DNA from: Chara braunii
Lineage: Eukaryota; Streptophyta; Charophyceae; Charales; Characeae
Reading direction: 5' to 3'
Assembly: GCA_003427395.1 (NCBI GenBank)
Contig: BFEA01000505.1
Span: forward strand, 594,724-658,723
Length of the DNA: 64,000 nucleotides
Of the stretch, positions 42,127 to 53,808 are shown one piece after another; position 1 is the stretch's first letter; each line of letters begins with the position of its first letter. The notes under the pieces were generated by a model. That model saw nothing but the letters and a program-made list of their open reading frames with translations. It did no database searches and had not been told where the DNA came from. The translations under genes were made by a program, and so were the position numbers.

Positions 42127-43848
42127 CCCCTTGTTTCAGTAGAATTGCTTATCCATGCCTTCCTGGTAACGAACTGGACCACATACAAGGGTGTTACCAA
42201 AATTATAGTTGATGGTTACACACACCAACCAATCCAATCTCTCAATTCATCTCATACCTCTTCCTCCATACAAATCGTGGTAGTCTTCCCCACATCAATC
42301 AAACAGCCCGACAAGTCCTCTTTTCGAATCCTTGGAATCTCAAATTCCAATTTGTTCATGGAAGCTGAGATTTGCTTCCTCAGTCTGCCCAACGCGTCAC
42401 TCATGGTTGGTCGTACAATGTTTCTACTATTCCTCAACTAGGCAGGGGTTTCTTCCCAATCGTTCAAGAGAAAGCATACATGCCCATTTATTCGTGGAAA
42501 TGTCTTTGATAGCAATGTGCAAGTACAGTCAGTCCTTAGACTCCTTACTACCTTAGAAAATAAAATCTCCCACACTCTTGTTCTTCAGCCAAACCACTCT
42601 CATTCATCTAACAACAATCATCTTCCATTATTGTTGGCATCAACACTCGTTACTGATTTTGAACACACAGATCGTATCCCTGACTTGCTTAACCCCTCAT
42701 CATATGTTACCTTCACCGTCATTCGTCGGCTGACATTTACACTAATTTTTCTCCTAATCGCACCAGAAACAATTAAACGCAATTGATAACGATTTTTTTC
42801 CCATAAAAACTCCAAATAAGTTGAAATAACGGAATAACCTTGAACTAAAATAGGAAACGCCCAATTCATGAGTTCCTTTCGTGAGGCAGGATTTTATAAG
42901 AAACCAACGAAAGTGGACTTCAAGATTAGAGCTCTCAACTGTGGTCATAAAGGGTACAATCGGATAAATCATGAGATACTTATCAGGTCAGAACATCCCC
43001 CTCCCTTTCTTTAACACATCAACATAGTCCGAAGTTCGAATCAATGACGAGCCAAATTTTCTCTTAACGAGTTTCTAATTTTCAGCGATCAAATTCCCTC
43101 TCGCGGATGCAACCCCTACAAAAGAGATTTTATTGTCCATTCAATGATCCAGAATAGTGGTGAGTCATGAGGAGACCGTAGAGTGAAAAATCATATGAGT
43201 ACGTGCCTCATTAGAAGCGGGGACACCAACACCATTTCTCTTCTTTTCTTTTAATCTTTCTCCCCTACCGGTTCTCTTCCTATTCGTTTTTCTCCCTTTA
43301 TCACGACTATTTACATAAGGATGCAATCACCCGATCACAAATTTATCCAAACTTAACATATAAATCTTTCCCCCGAAAAATAAAGGAGTCATTATGCATT
43401 GTCCAACTTAAAATTGTTTCAACCAACAATATAACCTATGATTACGTTTCCCTCCCTCAATCACCTCCAAATTAGATGCACGATAGACATGTTCATTTCA
43501 TCTAACGTATATGTGACGGGACCAAGGCGATATCAAAGCGTAGACAAACGGTCCTCTGCATGCCTCAAAGTCAAAGTCTTCAAACACCAACTTCAATATG
43601 TATTCCTTCAACTTCTCTGCCCCTGGTATCTGACCCCGAAGAATAAGCCCTACCACAGCAAGACAGAAGAAAGCATTAAATGCTCGGTTGCGAAGAAAGA
43701 AGGAGTTAGAAGATGGAGAGCGGGAGTGAGAGACCAAAAGATCAAAAGAGGAGAAAGCTCGATCAGAGAAAGAGCAAGACAACGTTTACCTAAGGTTTGT
43801 GCACTCATTTGCAAGTAACCAAAGCTTAATCATGCTCGGGAAAACTCC
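42127..43848 (-). pseudogene. Degenerate N-terminal region of the Penelope-like element
   Basis: Minus-strand frames 42252-42437 (includes CLIDVGKTTTICMEEEV), 42618-42972 (PFMTTVESSNLEVHFRWFL) and 43498-43782 look like pieces of one protein broken by stops. The first piece is in the position of the conserved segment N-terminal to the RT fingers. No domain could be confirmed. Confidence 0.4.
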
Positions 43849-45330
43849 CTATAGTTCAACCGACTGCTCGTCTTCCCCTTCAGAGTTACCTCCCTCCCTC
43901 ATTGTGTTATCGCTGATCTCGTAGGCCGAACCCTTTTGCTTCGACACCCGATTCTTTTCTGAAGCATTCCCGAAAGCCTTCTTTGCTCGTGCCGCTGCTA
44001 GCTCATAAATGGTTTCCTTGACTTTACCGAGTTTAACACCCTCCTCCTTGCAGTATAATTTCAATCTCGCTTTCCTAAGAAGTCGTAGCTATATTTTATA
44101 TTCTTCAACTTATTCGGCGCGATTATTGATTTCCACCAGTCCTTTGCCGCCGATGGAAATTCCTCCCCCTCTCCCCGGGGTTGCTTTCAGTCCTTTCCTT
44201 GCTGATCAGACAACCACCTCTTCCAATTGCTCTTTCAGATTGGTACCTCCACATTCCCTCACCTTTTCTCCACTCGCCGTCAGCTTACTCATTTGTGCTT
44301 CCAGGTGTTTGACCTGCTTATCTGCCTCCATCCTCTTCATTTCTGTCTCGAATCTATTCTTTTTTAGTGTTTTCGCCTCAACGTTTGCCAACCGATGAAG
44401 GCTGCAAAGGTTATGGTACTCATCTTTTCATTTATTTGCTTCCCTCATGTTGTCAGCCCATCGAGGCTTAGGCGTTCTACGATCAAAAGGTTTCGACGTA
44501 CAGATCACAACACTCCCCCTCTTGTTCCCTGGTCTCAAGGCTTCAATCTTCCACTGATTCGCTTCAATAATCACGCGTTCATTCTATTCCCACAGAGTTC
44601 TAACCTCCTTTTTTTAACCTGCAATCTCTCATTCGAAATTTGTTTTCACATAATGATAAGCCCATTGCTTAAGCTCCCTGATCCCTTCTCTTAGGGCCAA
44701 AATGGAATGTTCATTCGTTTGCTTAATCGTGGCTTGTTTCCAAAGATCCATAATCTATTGCTGTAGATACAGCACCTTATCATCACCCGATTGCCCCATC
44801 AATTCACTCATCTTCCTCTGGAGATCACCATTATCCTTCCGCAATTGAGTCAATTCATCGATTTTGTTACCACCAGCCCCGATATCCCTGTTTCGCCCTT
44901 CCCTCAAAAGTCTTCTCCAGATGTGCGTTCATATCTACCTCAAGCTGCTCTCAGCCTCTCGCTCCTTCCACTTTAACTGTTACTCTTCCTCCTCTTTTCT
45001 TAACTTCTCATTCCTTCCACTTTAACTGTTACTCTTCCTCCTCTTTTCTTAACTTCTCATTTTCTTATTCATCCTTCAACTTAGCTTCTTTTTCCTTATC
45101 TTCCATGTACTTATTATAAACTTGGTTTAGACTCTTCGGAGTATAAGACGTAGAAGGTGCAGAAGACGAGGACGCATTGGGAGCCGGCAGCGCCAGAATC
45201 GGCCCACCAGTAGGAATAGCGTTAGTACCAGTGGTGGACGGCCTATACCTGAACTAGCGATTGGAGCAATCACGAATCCAATGATTCATTGATCCACATT
45301 GATAACAACCCCCCTCGTGCAGGTGGATAC
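43849..45330 (-). pseudogene. ORF1-like protein: zinc knuckle plus long coiled coil
   Basis: Near 45258-45307 the minus strand encodes CYQCGSMNHWIRDC, a perfect C-x2-C-x4-H-x4-C knuckle. Downstream come a Ser/Pro-rich linker and Lys/Glu-rich heptad-like segments (YNKYMEDKEKEAKLKDE; EMKRMEADKQVKHLEAQMSK at about 44300), ending in an acidic segment EGEDEQSVEL at 43849. A 42-bp piece is tandemly doubled at about 44963-45060. Several stops break the frame. It resembles a nucleic-acid-binding, multimerising ORF1 or gag placed before the RT. Confidence 0.55.
44963..45060. repeat. Tandem duplication of a ~46-bp segment
   Basis: 'ttccactttaactgttact' plus 'cttcctcctcttttct' and 'taacttctcatt' occur twice in a row (from about 44966 and about 45014), identical by eye. 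Confidence 0.85.
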
Positions 45331-45896
45331 TTCAACCACTTTAAAACCTAAAAAAACACACCAAGCACCGAAAGTTAGCAATCTCGAGAACCAAATGACA
45401 ACGGACAAACGGGCCACACACACGTAGTTTAATTTTTACAGTAGTTACAGCGCAAAGATGATGGTGAGTAAGCATACGACCATAACATGGATTTTGTCAC
45501 AAGCATTTAGACAAAGTCATTTCAGTGTTGGCCAAAAGGGGCCTAATCACATAAACTCAAGCATGACAAACCAAAGACGTCAACGAGCCAACCAAATCAG
45601 GAAAGTGATGAGATGAAAGAGGAAGAAAGGGGTAAGAAGTAGGTCCCTTCGAAGGAGAAGAAGAAAAAAAAAGAGATATGACACGTCGAAGTCTCTCCCG
45701 AACGAGACATAGCAGGCTCATAATAAAGCAATAATGAAGCTCCAGCCCGCCGAGCTCGGCTGTCAAGTAGGCGTCATGCCCGTATCGTTGAAACCATAGC
45801 CAAGCTTCCCAACGACGACCCAACATGTTTCATCCGGAGCCAGTTCCAAAATCGTAAGGTTTCTAAGTCCCGCAGTCGAGTGCCTATTGGCGTGCT
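45331..45896. other. Non-coding segment
   Basis: No gene recognised. The 89-codon minus frame at 45557-45826 has no domain. Confidence 0.4.
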
Positions 45897-46201
45897 TAAC
45901 TTCTCAATTTATGACCAAGACACACTCAAACCTAACGAAAACGACGACGCAAAGGGAACTCGTACCAAGTTGGAAAGGAAGAAAAGAAGCCTAGGCAGTC
46001 CAAGCGAAAGATGAAAGGTTCGAGATCCAGTAAGTAGTGTGAAAAATGAACCAAGAGCTCAGTAAAGAAAAAAAAGGGCCGATCAAAACCACCGAAATGT
46101 TAGACCAGCCATTTCGGAAAATTCGGGACAGAACGGGTAAAGCCAAGGGGACCAAACAAACGGTTCCGAGTTCAAACCCAAGAAAAAGCCACCGCCCATT
46201 C
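45897..46201 (+). repeat. ~300-bp repeat with tRNA B-box-like motifs, right copy
   Basis: Direct-orientation counterpart of 40525-40821, with GGTTCGAGATCC and GAGTTCAAACCC retained. It includes a 12-13-bp local expansion ('ttcggaaaattcgggaca') absent from the left copy. Confidence 0.7.
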
Positions 46202-46329
46202 AGAGCTTGATATCCTCTTTTCCAATTGTTTTTTTTTTTTTTTTTTTTTGAAGACTCTCGGTTGTCTGTGCTATAGCTCCCTATCCGAGACGGGGAGCAT
46301 TCAATACCTGTCAGCGAGCTCTTCCCATA

Positions 46330-46851
46330 ATGGATCTGGCTTCACTTTTGCCCATGCCATTGTCAGGCACACGAGTGGAAACAAGAAAACGACGGCCTTG
46401 TTACTTTCCAGCTGTTGGCAGAAGGTCCAGCATAAGGACGCCGTTAGACACTCCTCGGGGACGTGACTCCAAGGATTTCGTCATTGTTACACCCGTCCTC
46501 AGAGATGAAATTCAAACTGAAAATGTAAAAACACTCCGAGGACGAATCCTCGGGGTCCGAGGATTTCATAGCCAAATCGTCCTCGGCTCCAAGGGACTTC
46601 GCGAGGCCACTTGGAGCCCAAGGATATGCAATTATCGGGGTGTCGGCGTGAAGCGTAGAAGGAAATTTGGAGGCCGAAGGTGGTCCCGTCGTGGTCCAGG
46701 GGGCAAGCGATGGACATCGGCGGCCTTCAACGTCCTCCAACGGCCTCCGACGTTTACAGTTGGCAGTGGGTGGCAGCAGAGATCGTCGTTGTCTCCAACA
46801 GTCGAGAATATGAAGTTTTTAGGTGTGCTGGCAGCAGCTCACCGACAATGA
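46330..46851 (+). CDS. Unassigned ORF, 173 codons
   Basis: An open frame rich in Arg and Gly (GVKRRRKFGGRRWSRRGPGG). The DNA under it is rich in 'ccgagga' and 'tcctcgg' words that form inverted repeats (about 46530-46600), so the frame may be fortuitous. No domain. Confidence 0.2.
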   Translation: MDLASLLPMPLSGTRVETRKRRPCYFPAVGRRSSIRTPLDTPRGRDSKDFVIVTPVLRDEIQTENVKTLRGRILGVRGFHSQIVLGSKGLREATWSPRICNYRGVGVKRRRKFGGRRWSRRGPGGKRWTSAAFNVLQRPPTFTVGSGWQQRSSLSPTVENMKFLGVLAAAHRQ

Positions 46852-49370
46852 TCTCCTTGGAGTGTCTCAGATTGTTGTGCGTCACCGCTATCTACACATG
46901 CAACAAGAGATGTGTCAGTGGAGTGTCATTGTCCCCTATCGTCCATGGCTTACCTCCATAGTAGGTTGCCGCTACTGCTGCTCATCGTCGTGCTGCTTGT
47001 CGTGCTTGTCGTGTTCGACTGTTGTTTCTGGGTGACATCCCGGCAGGAAGTATACGAGTTATCTTGGAACTAGTCGTCTGTGGCATCATCACACACCTAA
47101 ACATCTTCTCATGTCCCTCTTGTTCTTCGTTTCATCCGCCATCTTGGTGTCGTGCAAAGGAGCATACCGAAACCCAATGCAAGCACAGTTGGACGATGGC
47201 CTTCGAAGTCCCTACTATGATGCAGTCAGGGTTGTTAAGCACTCTTTGTATGAGAAGTCTTTACCTGCGCCTCGACAACTTCACCGTACACAGCGGACGA
47301 TGACGGTCAGTGCCGCTGTGCGAAAACCCGGGGAGGGGTCTCCTGCAGTTCGCCGAAGCCATGGGCAACAACGCCTACCACTCGCTGCACCCGCTTCCGA
47401 GGTCCTCGGCGATCAGCAGCGAGCTTTTTACGTGTGACCTGTCACGCCGTCCCCATCGCGAAACTTTAATTAGTTATTTTGTTCAGGTGGAATAATAATA
47501 TTTCTTATGAAGAGTCAAACGTTTGTTCAAATTAACTGTTTACAAGTTGTTCCCTTACCTGTGGTTCTGCTGCTCGAGGGTGGTTTGCGAGACTGAAGAG
47601 AAGGAGACACAACTTTAACCATCTCAAACAGACGTCATTTCAACCATCAGCATTACCCAAAAGAAAAATGGAAACACACCCTAATTAAGGATCACTCCTT
47701 TCTATTACTCCACTCATTCAATAACTCGTCCCGGATCAGAAATCGATTAGATTCGTCAAGTCACACAGAAAACGGAGTTGAGTCACCCTGCCCTCCCCAG
47801 TCACCGTGGGCCTGACAGGAAAGAAACTGGGGATAGGTGAGTAGTCAATCAGCGGAACAACCTTCCCTCTCCAGAATCACTGACGAGTGCATTCGTTAAT
47901 TATAACAGTCCACGCATGAACGACACAGTGGCAATTGCCCTTCCCCAAGTTGGCTTGTCCATCTGCTGCTCCAGCATTCGCCCATTTCGTTAAAAAGTAG
48001 CAAGGGATGACCCGCATGCGAGTTTACTAGTTCGTCGGCCACTACAGGCATTTTCACATTTCAATAAATTTGTACAGACATTATTTCATATGCATACTGT
48101 CATACATAATAGACTAATTAAGCAAAAGAGAATTTTGCCTACTAGGAGTTTGCTTCGCTCAACCGATCTCTGCCTCTTCTTAGCCCCTCACTCTCTTACG
48201 TCTTTCTCTCTCTTTCCCTCTCAATCTCTTTTCTTCACTCTCACTCGCTTGCCTCTCCCCCAACTGCTCTCCTTGTCACAAGCACAAGCTTCGCTGATTC
48301 CCCTCACTCGTCTCCCAACCAGAACTTTTGCATGAGGGTTGGGGACACCGCGCACGCTCCTCCTACTCCTCCCCAATCAGGGTTGCGCTAATACTGCGTG
48401 CCCGTATACGCTTACTCCTACATTCTCTCGTCATCCCCTTAACCGAGCCTTTCGACCCAGTTTCATGTGCAGTATTCGTCGCTGCCCAAGTGCTCTCCGC
48501 ACGAGTAGGCCGCGGGCACCGGGCTCACTGTCTACCCTCCCTCCACCTACTCACGGCGCTTCCCCTTACAACCGCACGTGCCACCCAGCCAACCTCTCTC
48601 TCACTCGCTTTGCTCGGTCGTCCTCCGCATCAGCGAGATTCCAGACACCTTCAGTGGGGACTGGGAACGCCTGGCACGCCAACTCAGTCCCCTCTACTCT
48701 ATCGTCCTCCGTCCTATACCGACAACCCGAAAAGATTTCGCCCCGAGCTGAGCTGGCCTGCATGGGGTGTCCTTAGCCACATTTCCCTTCACATTCTCCA
48801 ACCGGGACATCTCCCGCGCTCCGGGTGGTCAGAGCACACCTAACACGCCACCCCAGTGACCCTCCTTGAATCGAGCTTTGCCTGCATGTGCTAGGTGCAT
48901 CTCCTTTCACCGTCGTCTGTCCGACCATGTGATCCCTGAGCGTACCAGAGTGGAAGAAATAGGCGGAGTACACCTGGCACACTGTATGTCTCCAGTCGAT
49001 ACATGCGAGAGTCAGAGTGAGCCCTCAGTTAGCGTAATCTCAGCCAATGATAGTATGTCGGCCACGCCTCACGCACCCCTCCCCTGGCAACAACCCCATC
49101 TCCAGCTCGCCGCAGTCTGTCCGCTTACGCCTGTACAAACTCGCACGTTCCCAACGCGTTGACCCTGTCTGCATTGGGTTGCGATGTGGGCTGGGTACAC
49201 CGTGCATATTGCCCCCTCCTGCTTCGCCCCGCTTCTCTTTATTCCCCCGGTACCAGCTTCTACAGCTGAGGCCGTCGGTATCAACCGCGGCCCGGACTCA
49301 AAATCGGTAACAAGTGGGACCGGTCCTCGAGTCATGGACCCCAAGTAGTGTGAACTCCAAGGCCTTTGGG
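46852..49370. other. Long non-coding stretch
   Basis: No gene, RNA or element recognised. 48150-49200 is C/T-rich with overlapping ORFs on both strands, the longest 171 codons at 48328-48843, of low information. Confidence 0.5.
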
Positions 49371-49373
49371 TTC

Positions 49374-49405
49374 AGTGGCCATACCTCAGTGGCCATACCT
49401 CAGTG
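49374..49405. repeat. 16-bp tandem doublet
   Basis: 'cagtggccatacct' recurs directly, followed by a partial third copy (cagtggcgct). Confidence 0.8.
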
Positions 49406-49499
49406 GCGCTAGTACTTATTTATTTTGGTCCCGGATCAGGTAGTCTAGTCTTATTTGAGGGCTCCAATGTTTGCTGCCCCATACCGCTATTACGCCCAT

Positions 49500-49835
49500 G
49501 TCGATCCAGTAATAATTAATTGGATCTGCAACACCCATGTCGCACCCATACGGAACAACATCGAAACCGAAGCGCTCGTCTCTGCAGTAGCCTGAACCAT
49601 ATCGTACCAATCATTTGGAGTCATAACTCATACCGATGTCGAACCGTACCTGATGCCGGACCAAAACCGAACAAGAGACAACAGTACCATGCCGATGTCA
49701 TGCCCATACGGAACCTGAAACATGTCGATGTCGAGCCAAACCTGAACCTGAAAATGGCGCAGTGCCGTGTACCATCCCGATGCCGAACCAATACCGTGCC
49801 TGAAATATGTCGGACACCGTAGAATGTTGCAACCT
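49500..49835. repeat. Degenerate quasi-periodic array of 'ccgatgtcg' words
   Basis: Words of the type (c/t)cgatg(t/c)cg, acccatacggaac and cctgaacctgaaa recur irregularly about every 12-45 bp. The segment looks like an old, decayed minisatellite. Minus-strand frames give repeated Phe-Arg-Phe-Gly-like words. Confidence 0.55.
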
Positions 49836-50049
49836 TGTAATAGTATCGAGCCCCCCCGAACCATGTGTCCGAACCGAAGCAGCAACTAGATCGACGCAAT
49901 GGAGCCGAGCGGCACAATCACGTAACATGGCGGTAACACCACGCCGTCCATCCACCCCGCGCTCATAACACACAGGTTGTGGCGAGGCAAGGAATTTGGG
50001 AAATCAGGTAGGTCATGCGGGCATTCTCAATCGTCGGGAAATAGAGAGA

Positions 50050-50460
50050 ATCGTCAGAAACATCATAAATAAATAATCCGGGGTTGGTTCCGATCTCGAA
50101 TAATTCGAGCAAATATTAGTCAATCATTTAATAATCGTGGGTTTTCTTCCCTTTTATCATTTTTAATTATTTTTTTTTCTTAAATCTATTATAAGAATTA
50201 ATAAAAATAAAGGTAATTTTTTATCAGAAATAAATTCCGATGGAATTCAATTAAATAATGAAAATTCTCATGTTTTCTTTTCCTTTCATAGTTTTTTTTT
50301 TTTTTTTTTTTTTTGATTCCATTACCGGAAATAACAAATAATGAGGGCGATCCCTTTAAAATTAAATACCAAGGAAATTTAATTAAATAAAGAATATTCC
50401 GTTTTTTTCATCCCTTTCACTGTTTTTTAATTCTTTTTTTCGTTTTTAATTTTAATATTA
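50050..50460. repeat. A/T-rich segment with three degenerate ~115-130-bp units
   Basis: Blocks of the form '(g)gaa(a)tt(c/t)aattaaataa' followed by 'ttttc(c)...ccttt' and a T run recur near 50130, 50242 and 50374. The segment lies beyond the 3' end of the Ty3/gypsy coding region and could belong to its 3' LTR or UTR. This could not be tested, since the other LTR is outside the window. Confidence 0.5.
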
Positions 50461-50929
50461 AAATTAAGGATAACCGAGGACTTCATTCCCCCGCTAGTTG
50501 CGCAGAGTAAAAGGACCACGCCAAGGCCTACCCTCAAATTTTCGTTCCGCGGCCAGTTGTTTCGAAAACAGACTCGGAGCAGGCGGAAATAAGGTAGACG
50601 TTGACGCGGTGGAAGAGGTAGTCCCTCTCACCAATTTTGAGGGTTAGTCTCAGCGATCGTCATCTTCAATTTTAGGCGTGCTCTGTGTACCCCTAATTTC
50701 CCCTAACAGTTCGGACGAAAGTCCCGGTCAATCCCCCTTTAGGCAATTGTTCCGAGGGTCAATCTGCTGCAATTAGGGTGGCCGACTAACGTTTGGCCGC
50801 CCGACAAACAAACCCGGACCTCTTCTCGACGCCCCCGTCGAGCCCGCACTGCCATAATCAGACGAATCGTATAAGATTTAGACTAACCACTCGAGCGCGG
50901 CTCCTCTGTTTGCACTTATCCCTCGTCTA

Positions 50930-51417
50930 ATGCGAACTCTACGCTTAGGTCTTCGTAGGACAAAAAACCATTATTTTTTCTTACCTAGTGTTAAGCCTTT
51001 TACTTTCCTGGTCTCTACCCTCTTTCTCTTTTTCGAACTCTTACCTATCTTGAACCGTCTCGATGGACCTTCAGTTGTCATCTTCGCTTTTCCTTTTCCT
51101 TTAGGATCCGATACTGTCGGCACTGGGCTAGAGGTTTTCCTCGGCCTAAACAGTTTCAATCTAGCTCCTGCCACAGGATCCTTCCACTAGGACCCATCCA
51201 ATTCCGCAATCATATAAGCTCCCTAGGTCAACGCGTCGACCACTCGATAGGGCCCCATCCATCTGTTAGCCAGTTTCCCTAACCATGTTCTCTCCAATGC
51301 AGCGTCGTAGAGCAGTACCATGTCGCCGACTCCAATCCTTTCCTTTCTGATTCTGACATCTTTATCCCATCTCACCTCGTCTTTCTCTCTTTCTACCGCC
51401 AGTCGATTGGTTGTGGT
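50930..51417 (-). pseudogene. Ty3/gypsy pol C-terminal end with basic tail
   Basis: VGDMVLLYDAALERTWLGKL and NRWMGPYRVVDALT form the post-integrase domain of Ty3 elements. After a TAG, the frame continues in a Lys/Arg-rich tail (DPKGKGKAKMTTEG, SSKKRKRVETRKVKGL) that could act as a nuclear localisation or nucleic-acid-binding segment. It is separated from the rest of integrase by the hAT-like insertion. Confidence 0.75.
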
Positions 51418-52555
51418 CAGCGTTGTCACGCGGGGATCCCCGGGGCCTAAGCCGGGGTAGGGGTTTCAACCTCGGAACCCCGCCGCGGGGCTACCCGACC
51501 CCCGCCCCCGCAAAAACAACCCCGGCCCTGCCCCAACCCCGCCACCCCCGCTCCCAGCNNNNNNNNNNNNNNNNNNNNNNNNNNNNNNNNNNNNNNNNNN
51601 NNNNNNNNNNNNNNNNNNNNNNNNNNNNNNNNNNNNNNNNNNNNNNNNNNNNNNNNNNNNNNNNNNNNNNNNNNNNNNNNNNNNNNNNNNNNNNNNNNNN
51701 NNNNNNNNNNNNNNNNNNNNNNNNNNNNNNNNNNNNNNNNNNNNNNNNNNNNNNNNNNNNNNNNNNNNNNNNNNNNNNNNNNNNNNNNNNNNNNNNNNNN
51801 NNNNNNNNNNNNNNNNNNNNNNNNNNNNNNNNNNNNNNNNNNNNNNNNNNNNNNNNNNNNNNNNNNNNNNNNNNNNNNNNNNNNNNNNNNNNNNNNNNNN
51901 NNNNNNNNNNNNNNNNNNNNNNNNNNNNNNNNNNNNNNNNNNNNNNNNNNNNNNNNNNNNNNNNNNNNNNNNNNNNNNNNNNNNNNNNNNNNNNNNNNNN
52001 NNNNNNNNNNNNNNNNNNNNNNNNNNNNNNNNNNNNNNNNNNNNNNNNNNNNNNNNNNNNNNNNNNNNNNNNNNNNNNNNNNNNNNNNNNNNNNNNNNNN
52101 NNNNNNNNNNNNNNNNNNNNNNNNNNNNNNNNNNNNNNNNNNNNNNNNNNNNNNNNNNNNNNNNNNNNNNNNNNNNNNNNNNNNNNNNNNNNNNNNNNNN
52201 NNNNNNNNNNNNNNNNNNNNNNNNNNNNNNNNNNNNNNNNNNNNNNNNNNNNNNNNNNNNNNNNNNNNNNNNNNNNNNNNNNNNNNNNNNNNNNNNNNNN
52301 NNNNNNNNNNNNNNNNNNNNNNNNNNNNNNNNNNNNNNNNNNNNNNNNNNNNNNNNNNNNNNNNNNNNGGCATAAAACCCCATTTTTGGGGTTTAGCCCA
52401 TGTGGTGCGCGCTTTCGCTGCGCACCCCCCACTATTTTTTTTTATTTTTTTTTTATTTTTTTTTTGCGGGGGGGTCTGGAGCCGGGGTTGGGGGTGCCCA
52501 CCCCCGGAACCTCGGAACCCCGCCGGGGCCCCGGGGCTGGGGCTCGACAACCCTG
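51418..52555. mobile_element. hAT-like transposon inserted in the Ty3 pol gene (contains gap)
   Basis: The ends are CAGCGTTGTCACGC on the left and, as reverse complement of the right end, CAGGGTTGTCGAGC, matching at 11 of 14. The CAGGG-type start is typical of hAT terminal inverted repeats. An 8-bp target-site duplication flanks it (GTTGTGGT at 51410-51417, GCTGTGGT at 52556-52563, one mismatch). Removing the element and one duplicate restores the reading frame of the Ty3 protein. The visible interior is very GC-rich with a subterminal AACCTCGGAACCCCGCCG at both ends. No transposase is visible, but 810 bp are N. Confidence 0.75.
51559..52368. other. Assembly gap (810 N)
   Basis: Unresolved interior of the hAT-like insertion, between very GC-rich flanks. 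Confidence 0.99.
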
Positions 52556-52563
52556 GCTGTGGT

Positions 52564-53297
52564 CATGAAATTATCTTCTAGCCCGTAGGCTATCTGTCTA
52601 GTCCTGGCTGCCAAAAGCTCCTCTCGTGACATACTATCCACCTAGTCAACTCTAATCCAACTGTCTACATGAAATTCTATGGGCAGAGGGCAGTGCCTCC
52701 CAAACCATAGAGTGTAAGGTGGGTATCCTGTGCTGGCTCGAACCGTGATATTATCTGCCCAAATGGCATACCGAAAATATTTTGGCCATTCACTATCTCT
52801 TCCTCCACACCACTTGGACAGTGATGCTATCAAGGATTGATGACCTTGTTCTCCACCAGAAACTCCGCTCCTCTATCTATCACAATCTTACTGACGCATC
52901 CGTATCTGGACAGATACTCCAGAACAAAGTTCTTCACTTCTTTGGCCACCTTCGTTCTGATAGGCTTGCCGTCGACAAACCCAGTGAAATCGTCTCTGAT
53001 GTTCATTACATAATTCATATTCTCGACACCCTTCGACATCTTTACCACGTCAATATGTACTTTCTCGCCTGGTCTAACAGGATACGAAGGATGAAGCGGT
53101 TCCCTGTACCAGACAAGGGACCTCTTTTGACACTCCTCATACGTGACACAATACTTTTCGACGTCTTTATACTGTCCTTTCCACCAGTATAATCGGCGGA
53201 CCTTCTCATATGTCCCTTTTACTCCTCTATGTCCGCTAACCACACCATCATGTAGCTCTGCTACTATGGACTGCTTCTCCTCCGTATCACAGATCAC
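52564..53297 (-). pseudogene. Ty3/gypsy integrase, internally deleted
   Basis: The zinc-binding domain reads LHDGVVSGHRG, then RRLYWWKGQYKDVEKYC and VTYEECQKR, with one of the paired Cys apparently replaced by Tyr. The catalytic core shows HIDVVKM with the first Asp and IVIDRGAEF with the second. The catalytic Glu then follows after only a few residues instead of about 35, with a 1-nt shift into EQGHQSLIASLSKW, so a deletion removed most of the second half of the core. ASTGYPPYTLWFGRHCPLPI follows. The enzyme cannot be functional. Confidence 0.85.
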
Positions 53298-53808
53298 TCA
53301 CAGAGGCATTCCTGATCTCGTGGGCCTGCGGCACAAATGGCTAGATCTAAAGCAATACTGTGCCGCCTGTCTCCTAACCTCCGGATTGGATTTTCATCTC
53401 CTGACAGATGCAGTCTTATAGTCCGGTACTTCCCTTCATAGAGGTTAACTAGGAAGCGATCAGCCCGTCTAGGCTCAGTCATGGTCAGGGCAGCTGCCGC
53501 TATGGGACGCTCCGCCTCAATCGGAATTCATGAGAGCCCATCAACGACCGCATTCTTCGTTCCCGAGATTCTCTCTACAGTATAATCATAGAGTCTGATC
53601 CAGATCAGCCATCGTGCAATCGTAGGATCCAACAGACTGAAGTCCTTCTGTAAAACTAACGCTACAGTCGTAGGGTCTACCCGAAGAACGAATCGTCTTC
53701 CGTATATGTAATGCCTAAAGGCGTTTAAACATCGTAGAACAACTAACACCTCCTTCTTAAATTGACTGCAGTTGCGTTCAACGGTGTGGAGCGTACGACT
53801 CTCGAATC
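53298..53808 (-). pseudogene. Ty3/gypsy RNase H
   Basis: FRHYIYGRRFVLRVDPTTVA is followed by DPTIARWLIWIRLYDYTVER and SGTKNAVVDGLS, the usual RNase H end. A linker rich in Arg (53294-53482) leads to integrase. Stops lie between the open parts. RNase H would degrade the RNA of the RNA-DNA hybrid during cDNA synthesis. Confidence 0.8.

Noticed and set aside
51411-52568. ORFs up to 385 codons across the second gap
   Set aside because: They are made mostly of N and GC-rich transposon ends.
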